From the NCBI RefSeq assembly GCF_019112545.1, contig NW_025064880.1, positions 1,307,719 to 1,371,718 on the forward strand: a stretch of 64,000 bases of DNA, given 5' to 3'. Below the pieces are notes generated by a model, which was given only the letters and a program-made list of their open reading frames with translations, ran no database searches and was not told where the DNA came from. Source of the stretch: Guyanagaster necrorhizus. Taxonomy: Eukaryota > Basidiomycota > Agaricomycetes > Agaricales > Physalacriaceae. This document shows positions 42,636-52,859 of this stretch, in pieces. Every line of letters begins with the position of its first letter. Position 1 is the first letter of the stretch. The position numbers were made by a program, and so were the translations under genes.

Positions 42636-44012
42636 ATGTCGGTAGAAGACTGGCTGTCGATTTTCGATCCTTCCTCTTGCGTTCGTCGCGGCCTCTGCCC
42701 GGTTACTGAAATCCGGAATACCACTACCTTCGAGAGCCATTCTCTGTATTTCGAGCAACATGGAACTGGTCCAGAGAAACTGGTCTTCGTCATGGGGTAT
42801 GCCAGCATTTCACTCGAGCTCGAGGGTGACTGAGAGCTGGTTCTCGTAGGCTCAACAGCAGTTCATTCGCATGGGCCCTGCAAGTCGCACATTTCAGCAA
42901 ACTTTCTCAATATTCTATCCTCGTCTTTGACAACCGCGGTGTTGGATACAGCGGTGTTCCAAGAGGGCCTTTCACGTAAGTCATTGGCACGTCTTAAGTC
43001 CAAGGTAGACTGGCGTGGCGGTCCAACTCCAATTTTCGGTACTTCTGGTTCATCTGATTTATTCTAGTACAGGACTAGTGCCATGGCAGAAGACCTTATC
43101 GCCCTCTTGGATTACATTGGTTGGAAGGAACCCAGAGGAATACATATCATTGGCTTGTCTCTTGGCGGCATGATAGCACAAGGTGCGACCCCGGACAGAG
43201 CCATAGAGCACAATTCGCTGACCGAAAAATCGTAGAGGTGGCATATCGCATTCCAGAACGGATTACATCACTGACTTTGGGCGTCACCACTCCGGGAGGA
43301 TATCCATGGACCAACTTTCCGCCGGTGCGTCTGCTGAGATCTGGCGCTCGTTCTCAGCTAAGTCTTGCTTTTGCAGTGGAAGGGGGTTATAGGGCTCTTG
43401 AAGTACGCTTTTGATACCTTCCAAAATCCATTTTGACCGTCCCTGTAGGGCCACCTTCACCAAGGACCTCACCATCAAGATCCCCATTATACACGATATG
43501 GTTTTTACCAAGTCCTGGCTTGAAGACAAGGACGAAGAAGATCCTGGTCGGACCAACAGAGAGCGTGAAACCGAGGTATGTTATATGATCCAGTTTTCCT
43601 AGGCTTTCGGGGAATTTATATCTTGGCAGGTACTCAGGAAACGCATGGATTTAACCAAGCCACAAACTCTTCTAGGAACTATATATCAGATGTGCGCCGG
43701 TCTTACTCACCATGTTACTCCGGATCGGCTGCGCAAAATTTCTTCGTCCGTCCCTAAGGTTCGTTCTTTGTGAACTACATTATGCAAGTCTGATTCCCAT
43801 CCTTCCATAAGGTTATTCTTGTCACGGGAGACGAAGATAACTTGGTAAAGTCTGAAAACACGTTCTACCTCAAGCGGTACATGCCTGAGGCGGAGGTGGT
43901 TCAATGGCAGAACACTGGGCATGCCATTCACTATCAGCGCCGACGTGAGTTCAATGCTTTAATTGAACGGGTGGTCAAGGAAGGTCGGGAGAAAGTCTTG
44001 CAGCAAGACTAG
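42636..44012 (+). CDS. Alpha/beta hydrolase
   Basis: Eight exons: 42636..42796, 42850..42975, 43073..43182, 43236..43324, 43377..43402, 43449..43575, 43630..43758 and 43812..44012; 322 aa. Alpha/beta hydrolase fold: LVFVMGLNSSS oxyanion loop, FDNRGVGYS, the nucleophile elbow GLSLGGM, then the acid in VTGDEDNLV and the catalytic His in NTGHAIHY, so the triad is complete. The substrate is unknown; esterase, epoxide hydrolase-like or lipase activities fit. The acceptor at 43072 rather than 43078 was chosen because it gives the common FTTSAMAED sequence; the 97-bp intron before it is longer than most. Confidence 0.88.
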
Positions 44013-44412
44013 ACTACTTATACATTAGAAGTAATTATGTTTTTCTCGGAAAATGTACTTATTACCCCTACCGAAAGCCAATAACGCGCTCACGTTCTGT
44101 CATATTTGACCTAGTTTTCAGATCCTCAGAACTTTCTTTTGCCTCGAGGCATTTACATGAGTTAGAAATGCGTCGTGGCGCGCTTGGGTCCGATGTTCCA
44201 ACAGATGGAGATCGTAGATTTGTTTATTTTGGATTATACCCACTGGAAATTTGCTCTTACAATTATTTTCCGGCGGTATTCGGCGTAGACTTTGAATGCC
44301 GGAACTTCCTCGACTTCCGTTTCCAACGACACTCTGCAATCAGACAAGAGTCAAGAAACACTGTTTTATTATTCCTATGCGATTAACGTATAGAGAACTA
44401 AGATAAAGGGAA
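44013..44412. other. Intergenic, HRQ1 promoter side
   Basis: No gene is seen. Short frames at 44118..44339 (-) and 44168..44386 (+) have no motif. Confidence 0.45.
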
Positions 44413-47400
44413 ATGTCCGACAAGAAGCGTACTCGACTTCAGGCTTTCGGACATCTGACATCTGAATCCGTTCCGTCTTCCTCCTCCACTGAGGTCGTAG
44501 ACAAACCGGCCAAGAAGCGCAAGAAATCTACTAGTACCAAGCCCCGAGGCAGCAGACAACTGGATCTTTCTGAATGGCCCAATCATTTCAATATGGTGTG
44601 CCACTCACCGTCTGCGCGGGTGTCTGCTAATAGGTCCATCGTGACTTCAGCTATTCAAGGTACGCAGTGATGTTTGAAAGACGTTCTCAATGCATATGTG
44701 AGTGTCTAGGTGTTTAAGGTAAGACCGATAAGTGACTCGTAACTGAGTACCAAGCATTGACTGGCCTACTCCAGGCACTCAACACCGTCCTTGCATTTGT
44801 ATCATCACGAAGGGAGCTTGCCACGTCTTTCCCTGTAATTCGTCAGTCTGTAGAGAACATCACGAAACAGTGAGGCTTTTTCTGTGGCTTCTGGTCTGTC
44901 CTGAACACAATTGCCTCAGGCCGCTGGAGCTCGCGCAAGTAGCAGAACTCAAGTATGCATTTTACTCGTTTGTGTTACAATCTCTTACCAGAGCGACAGA
45001 GCCCTGCTGCCTGAAATTATCACTTTTTCTTATGTACCTTCCCTTCCTGAGGATACAACTATGCTTCAAGGACCGTCTTCGCAGAGCGCCACAGATTCAG
45101 AAGGACATGTCCTGCGTCTGGAATTCGTGGACAATTGGAATGGGGCGTCAAAGAATAGCCAAGGGTAATGTCCTGTCACTTTAACGTCTTCACGGTACAT
45201 TAATCCCATGGAAGGCTTTTGATCCCATCTGCGCGTTCCGCCGCTTTGACTAAAAAGTTGATAGATAGGCGCAATAATAGATTTATTCAAGCCGTCGAAG
45301 AGTGGGTCATCATTTTGATCCTATCATAGTACTATGTAACGGTTCACCCAGGCTTCTGCAGGCAGTTTCACCCGAAGAAGATGCCGTCGCTCTTGTTCAA
45401 ACAGCGGCCAAGGCATGCGTTCCGGCCAAGCCTCAACTTCAGACTGCAGGGACCGACGATCTTGAGCCTTATTTCTCTGTGCCTGAACCAAAGGACCGCC
45501 CTTCAGTCCAAGAAGTCCTCGCCAACATCGTGTCGCAGCATTGGTATAAGGACCAAATTGTGACGAGGAGAACTTTCCAAGCCAAAGACGGACACACAGG
45601 TTCTTATTCGGCCTCTTAGATATTATTGAGTCGCTTACCGACCTGCAGATCTGGAATTGGATGTGCCGTTATCCTCCACGATTCAAGTCGCTTTGAAAGA
45701 TTCACGAAACATCACCAATCTCTACTCTCACCAAGTTACGGCTATCAATGCCATTGGCAAGGGAAGAAATGCCATTGTGTCTACCAGTACCGCTTCAGGT
45801 AAAAGCGTTATTTATCAAGTCCCGTTGTTACGATTTCTGGAAGAAAATCCCGATGCCACGGCTATATTCGTCTATCCGACCAAGGTATGTAGATACACAA
45901 TGCTTGAATCTGCTATTCAGTTCTTTGTAGGCATTGGCTCAGGACCAAAGAGGGGCTCTGGAGCAGCTGCTATGCACATGCCCTGGCCTTCAGCATATCA
46001 AGGTAAACTTCGCATTAATTTAATAGCTATGTTTTTGTACATAAAATCTCATGATGGTTCTTATCAGGTTTCAACATATGATGGGGATACTCCTCAGGAT
46101 AAGCGTAAAGGCAAGTTGATGCGATTACTTTTCGTCCAGTCTTGAATAAGCGACTTGCAGGCATTCGGGAGTCCGCGTCTGTGATATTAACGAACTTTGT
46201 AATTGGCATTTTATTGAATATCTGAAAGGCTCTCTAATGTCACATGGTATAGGACACGATCCATGCGTCCATCCTGCCCCAGGAAGATTCCTGGCGAACA
46301 TTTTTTAAAAACATTAAGGTTCGTACAAGACGTAAATAACAGGCCTCTCTTTGATGCAATCAACTGGTAGCTTTTTGTTATGGATGAGCTACACTATTAC
46401 ACCGGCCTATTTGGCACGTAAGCATCCCTATAGTTTTCTCCGAGATACCTTCAGATTTGAGGTCTGGATCGTTTTGCAGGCATGTCGCATATATCATGAG
46501 ACGCTTTCGCCGTATATGTGCAGCAGTAGGAAGTAGGTTCATATTCGTCCGATCTTGATCAGCTCTGATGTATAAGGTCAAAGATCGAAGAATTCACTTC
46601 GTTTCGTGTAGCGCCACAATATCAAACCCAGGAAGTCATATGGAGCGTATATTTGGCCTCGACAGCAGTGGTGTTGAAGTTGTTACAGAGGATGGCGCCC
46701 CAACGGGCGAAAAGAGTTTCGTAGTCTGGCAACCGTCAAATATCGATCTTGTCGCCCCCGGTTTCGGAAGAGACAGCTCTTTATCGGAGGCCGTTAGACT
46801 CATGATCCATTTGATGAAGCATGGCGTTCGCGTAATTTTGTTCTGCAAGGTGAGCTTAGCTAGGACTTCACTTCACCTTTCTGGTCTTGATCCGCGACAT
46901 CAGTTCAGGAAGGCGTGCGAAATGGTAGAGCAAACAAACAAAAAAATGCAGAGTTTGGGCTGATGTCGTTCCCAGGCTATGAAAGCTCTTCGTGTCATGT
47001 TAGGAATGAGCCGACGTGGTGACATCCTGCAAAGAGTGAAGTCTTACAGAGGTGGTGAGTGCCTCTTTCTTTACGTTGGCTTCTTTCTATTTATGCTAAT
47101 GGTCTCCCAGGATACTCACCAGAAGTGCTATTATCCTATTCCCCGTCCTTTTGAATGCTAACCCTGCCGTCTTAGGATCGGCGTGACATAGAGCGTGACG
47201 CATTCAGCGGACAACTACTCGGAATTGTGGCCACAAATGCATTAGAGCTTGGTGTTGACATTGGGGCTCTTGACGCTGTAATTATGCTAGGCTTTCCGCT
47301 GAACATATCAAGCCTCGTAAGTATACTCTTATTTCTTTAGGGAGTTTATCGACACTTCACAGAGGCAACAAACTGGAAGAGCGGGTCGGAGGTCCCGTGA

Positions 47401-49276
47401 TTCTCTAGCGATCCTTGTAGCCGAAGCCCTACCAGTAGATCAGTACTATGTCAACCACCCGGAAGATCTATTCGATAAGAGTCCCGATGATTTGGTCATC
47501 GACTTGGATAGCAAACTGACCTTGGAAGGTGCGTAATCAGTTTGGACAGCTGGATTGAAATTTAAAGCATTTTTGGTCACAGCTCACTTGCAATGTGCTG
47601 CAAACGAAATGCCAATATCGTTGAAAGATCAGGTTTATTTTGGCCCTTTAATGATCGAAGTTTGCAAGACACGACTCGTTGCGGACGATGAGGGCTGGTG
47701 AAGCTCCAAATAGTCTCTTCCTGATGTTCCTCGTTCTCATGACGAGTAGGTATCACACTCACCACAAATTCCGTCCTTATCCATCCAAGTACATCACTCT
47801 TCGTAAGTCGTGGTCATAACGCTGAGTCTATCACGCGTATAACTTTTCTGCGCCATTGTTAGGTGGGGTTGAAGAAGACAAGTACCTAATCATCGATGTC
47901 ACACAAGGAAGGCACACTATCCTCGAAGAGATGGAAATGTCTCGCGTTCTTTTTGAAATTTATGATGGTGCTGTTGTGAGTTCTATCCTTTCTATTTTTG
48001 GAACCGTCATTGACACTTTCTTCCAAGTTTATACATCAGGGAAGAACTTACATTGTCAGCGCGATGTTTTTTGTCGTAGGATTCTCCACTTGACAACTCA
48101 TCAGGTCAAGGAACTCCGCCACAGTGCAAAAACTGCTACACTGATTCAAAAAGACGTCGACTACATAACATCACCTAGGTATCATCCCCCCACAATTTGA
48201 TGATTTTTTTTCTGACAATGCTCATCAGGGACTATACGTGAGTGATATGGTTCTAACAATACAAGCGTTGTGTCTAAGTTACGAAGCGACGTGAACGCGG
48301 TGCAGACGCTTCGCATTCGTGAGATCAAAGGTTCTCCGGAGCTTGCATATTACGGAAACGTTGAGGTCAAGGTCAAGGTCTTTGGTAAGGATACCATCTT
48401 CATCTCTAACAATCCAACCCGGCTTATGTTTCTGAAACGCCCAGGATATTTTGTACTCAAGTTCTTTTGAATCCATTTCTTTCTACTATAAAAATCTAAA
48501 ATATTCTTTCCTAGGGACAGCAAGATAAAAGACGTCGTCGACCTTGACAATGATCCTTGGGAGCAAGAGACTATGGGAATGTGGCTCGATGTACCAAAGC
48601 AGATACCGGGCTGGCTCAGCAACAAAGGGATCAAACCTGCAGCAGCTATTCATGCAGCGGAACACGCGTTTCTCAACAGGTTTGCGTTAGCTCAAGATGT
48701 CAAGACTGAATGCAAAGCCGAGGAGAAGGAGATAATGATCAAGAAGGAATCCCAGCGCAAGCGACCTGCTCGGTAGGTTACACTCTTAGTCACGTCATGG
48801 CCTGCAGTCTATGCTTTTCCCGTTAGGATCATATTCTGTGATCATGTCGGACAAGGAATGGGCAGTGGTATGACGGCAAAAGCTTTCGACAACGGTATGG
48901 TTCAATTAGAGTTAGGGTCCTTCAAACTGACGTGAGCCCGCAGTTTATGACATACTGCGTAAAGCCTATGAGGCGATCGTCAGTTGCGACTGCGACGATC
49001 TCAAGGGATGTACTAAATGTAAGCAATCTGATTTTGGTATCTAAGCAACCTCAGCAGTGGTCTCCAGGTGTACAAAGTCCCTCATGCACAGAAGGCAACA
49101 AGGTCTGTTCAAAGTCCGGCGCACTCGTCATTCTGAAGGCCTTGCTTGGCTACGAAGTGGATCCTGCCAGTATACCAGACGAACACGACACATTTGAAGG
49201 AGGAACAGACACCATAGTTTCTGCATCTCACGTTCGTAAATTGGGAGATATCAAGATAGAAAGAAACCTAAAATAA
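44413..49276 (+). CDS. HRQ1: ATP-dependent 3'-5' DNA helicase HRQ1 (RecQ4-like)
   Basis: Thirty-three exons: 44413..44595, 44651..44659, 44710..44718, 44775..44869, 44920..44952, 45000..45164, 45215..45301, 45352..45599, 45649..45884, 45931..46002, 46068..46110, 46161..46198, 46253..46318, 46371..46417, 46480..46532, 46584..46849, 46904..46924, 46976..47054, 47111..47124, 47176..47316, 47363..47528, 47583..47697, 47750..47802, 47863..47975, 48028..48054, 48105..48178, 48229..48237, 48266..48384, 48445..48460, 48515..48772, 48827..48894, 48944..49018 and 49068..49276; 1068 aa. Helicase motifs: Q-like LYSHQ, Walker A TASGKSV, box II VMDELHYY, SCSAT, LELGVDIG and QTGRAGR. The C-terminal Cys cluster CDCDDLKGCTKC...SC is the DUF1998 metal site. 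Role by family: DNA repair (interstrand crosslinks) and telomere maintenance. The intron at 46111..46160 is GC-AG. Confidence 0.94.
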
Positions 49277-49320
49277 TCCTGTATAAATAAATTACATAAC
49301 AGCATGCTACCTCATTACGA

Positions 49321-52300
49321 CTATGTTAATGGATCAAAATCACCCCAATCAATGTTCGACTTGGAGTCTGAGGTACTCCAGGATGGTTGGGCGGGTTTGG
49401 AAGGTGCAAGTATGTTGCCCATGGTCATTGTAGGGTTTAGTGGAGTCAACATCGCTGGGGTTTGTGTAGGGAACAGTGATGGTGGCGGTGAAGATGCGGG
49501 AAGAATGGGATTCTGTAATGCGCTCATCGTAGGAGCTGGAGTAGAGAATTGTATGTTATAATTAGGTTTCTGTGGTTGTGCTGGTGGTGGGAAGCCACCG
49601 GTGTTCGTGGGCCGCATAGGAGACATGGTGGATGTGGAAAGCGAGATGTTGTAATTTGGCTTTTGAGGTTGGGGCGATGGCGGAAAACCGCCCGTGTTCG
49701 TGGGCCGCAGAGGATTCGAAAAGGATCGGTTAGACGGCGGTGAAGGGAAGGAGGCGGAACTGAAAGAAGCCGCCGGAATTGATTTTGCACCCAGCCGACT
49801 TCCTTGTATGGTCCTAGGTGAAGAAGGTGAAGCAGGTAAGGTAGCTTGCGGAGGAGGCGCCGCTGGCGATAGGGCAGGACTATGTGTTCCAGACGTCTAA
49901 ATAAAGTTGGGGACGTTAACATCAAAACGAGAAGGGAGAGAACTAGGCAATACTGACTTCGTCACTGAAAATGCTACCCCAAACATCATCGTCCCAAGAG
50001 GCATTGCTGCTCTGTTTCTTTGTGCTTGTGCTTGTGCCAGTGGGAGCAGCTGCGCCTGCTCCTCCAACGAGGCTTTCAAAGTCGACAGCACCAGCAAAAC
50101 TATGAGGGTTGGTACCATTTCCGTTGACGGCTACACCTGATCTATCCTCCAGTCTCTGTGAATCACGAAGGAACTGATTATGCTCCTTCTCCACTCGATC
50201 ACCTAATCTCTTGATGACATCCATGAAACGTTGAAACTGCTCGACGTTCAGGACTATCATCCACATTTAGTAGAATTTAGGGCCATAGAACATACAAAGC
50301 GACTTACGTGGACCCATGGACATTGCCCAGAGCTGGGGAAGCACCAGAGTGGCAACAGCTTCTCTATCCACTTTGAAGCCCATTGCTTCTTGAACCGCCA
50401 AGGTTGCTGTCTACTAATGGTATGAATTTTCAATCCGTACGAGTCTGACAATAATTTACCATCACAGCCGGCTCTTTGGTGCGAATTTTTGATAATAAGG
50501 GAACGAGTTTCTGGGTCAGGCTTGTCTAGATGTGTGTCGCGCTCAGCGGTAGTGTGACAAGCGACGGAGAGAAACCGCTAACCTGATCTAACGTCTTCAC
50601 CATCGCCAAGAAAGTCTCCAAAGTAGCAACTTTTACAGTGAGTATCCTCGTCTTACTGAAGACAAGCTATAAAGATAGGCGTCTGTCAGAGAGATACCTT
50701 GTGAAAGCAATAGACGTGGTCCTACGGCAACTCTTGGAAACATTACGCCTTGTACCTCGGCGTAGTCAATGGTGTCACACAAATCCGGGATTATCTTTAA
50801 AGCACGCTCTTGGACCTCATCATAGGGCCTAGTCAGACCTTCTGATGGCCTTGTGAGATATAAAAGAGCTCACGATAGCATGCTCTGATTCTAGAGCATT
50901 ATAAACCAATGGCAGAACCTCTGAGCAATGGTCAGCACTACGTACAAACGACTTTTTCAGTACTATGAACGTACCTCCTCGAAAGACAGACTTGTCAGTT
51001 TTGCCTTGCAGCATGGAAAGATTGTCCAGTAAAGTAAGCATGTTCTGCGGAGGCTCCTTGACGGCGAACAAAGGCTTGAGACTCGGTAGGACCATGGAGG
51101 CAAACTGAGGAGCTGAGAGCGCAGTTGCTATGGCAAACACATTCGGAAGGATATACGGCAGTAGATGCGTGTCTTTCATCTGCAGTGGAATTAGCAGGGG
51201 CGAAGTGCCGGAAAGGACAAAGAATGCACCTCTTCAAGAAGAGAAGGCAGCATCTTTCTCGTCCGGAGACCTTCTGAGAACTTGTCCAAAACACCTGTCA
51301 GACCCTTCATGAAGCCGACTTTCTCCTCCCTGGTCTTCGCTGTAAAATTAGATCGATCCAAAAAGTTTAATGTTGATATGGGTAGAGAGGAGAAAAACGG
51401 ATGAGAAGGAAGCGTTGTCGGGGTCGGTCTGTTATTTGAGTGACGCGTTATTAGGGAACGAAGAAGACCTTGAATGATCATGAGAAAACAGGAAGGTAAA
51501 GGTTGCGAAAACAGCTGACCTTTCAAGTCATCATCGAGTCTCTCCATGCCTGGAAGAGCTCGTCCAGCATTCTCTCTTAACCCTGCTAGACTACCATGAG
51601 TTTGAAATGGCGTCTGTCCCTTGCAATGCACCGCGTAGAGCACAACGCCGAGAGAAAACATGTCGGACGCAGTTATCAGGACTTCATCCAAGGCATACTC
51701 CGGGGCTGTATCGACCCTGGTTTAATTCGTCAGCGAATAGACAAGGCGCACAGCTCACCCATATAATCAAAGGAACGCTGTATGTACGACGGTACACGTC
51801 CATCGAAGGTCGGAAACTCCCACCGCGTCGGAGAACCGTTGAGTTGAAGGAGCGGAATAGTGAGGCCCAAACCGGATATCTTCCAATCACCCTTCAAGGA
51901 TGTCAGTGTCTTGAACGTAGACCGTATTAGACACGTACTGCACTATTGATGATAATGCTTTCTGGACATATGTTTGAGTGTATTAGCTGTGCCGACGTAT
52001 GAAGGAAGGAGAGGCCTTTGCAGATCTGCAAGATGCCCTTTTGAATCTGGAAACGAAGGGTCAGGAAAGCTGGCATCGCGAACCAGAACGAGTCGCACCT
52101 CAACCTCGTCAAGCTCCACCCACGGTCTGAATCGCGAGCTACCAGGAATCGACATATCCAGCGACGAGAGAATGGGTTCTGTCGCAAATATGAGCTCGCT
52201 TCGTGTTTCTTCGAGCGGTTCGACCATTTCTTGACACGTTCGCAGTCAGCTCTTTCAGTAGACAAAATTATATCTGGCTAACCGAGGATGGATGGATGCC

Positions 52301-52675
52301 GCAAGCGACCAAGTGCTGATGCCTGTAATTTTTATTCGCAGTTGTGGCATGAACACGAAGGAGTGAACGCACCTCTCCTTTTAGCACCTCCAGTATCCTC
52401 TCCTTTGACAGTGGACCCAACCTCTCCGTCTCAGGCCCGCGTTTATCGAAACTCCATACTGCTACCCGTTTGTTAGTAACTTTGTGGTAGGCACCTTGCA
52501 CCTTCCATAGGCCGATATGCAGCGAGACAGACAAAGTTTGAGGTGAATTCGAGGTGGAAGCTGGACCAGGTGTGGACGATCTGCTTCCTGTTGCTGAGGG
52601 GTCTCCAAAGTTATACGATTGAGAAATTGCGGTGCGAGCAAAGAAAGAAGTGGCCGCCGCGAGCATGGTGTTCAA
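49321..52675 (-). CDS. SCYL2: SCY1-like pseudokinase (SCYL2 type)
   Basis: Fifteen exons: 52373..52675, 52283..52322, 52099..52229, 51939..52046, 51759..51891, 51520..51705, 51230..51468, 50975..51179, 50874..50920, 50726..50815, 50583..50666, 50460..50525, 50308..50410, 49958..50253 and 49321..49896; 868 aa. A kinase-fold domain lies near residues 40-350, but catalysis is lost: HRD is replaced by HSN, DFG by a GLG sequence after DWKIS, while VAVWSFDK and an APE motif (YMAPEYALDE) remain. HEAT-like helices follow (ALKIIPDLCDTID, LPQLWAMSMGP), then a Ser/Pro/Asn-rich tail ending WGDFDPL, which resembles clathrin/adaptor-binding tails. Family knowledge: SCYL2 works in clathrin-mediated trafficking. 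It is convergent with HRQ1 (44 bp). Its intron at 51469..51519 is stop-free and 51 bp. Confidence 0.9.
49556..49709 (-). repeat. Tandem duplication in the SCYL2 tail
   Basis: Two units of about 61 bp, at 49556..49616 and 49649..49709, encode RPTNTGGFPP followed by QPQKPNYNI twice. They are perfect at GTGTTCGTGGGCCGCA and diverged elsewhere. Confidence 0.75.
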
Positions 52676-52859
52676 AAGGAAAGAACGTCAAGATGTGCTG
52701 TGTACAATTTGGTCGTCTATACGTCCGACTCTCGCAAATAATTAGAGTCGAGCATGTTTCATTAGACAGATTATAAGTGAGGAATATCGATGATACAAAT
52801 GATACGGACATGCCAGTAATACAAGATAATAATGATGTCTACAACACGAACAAATGCAC

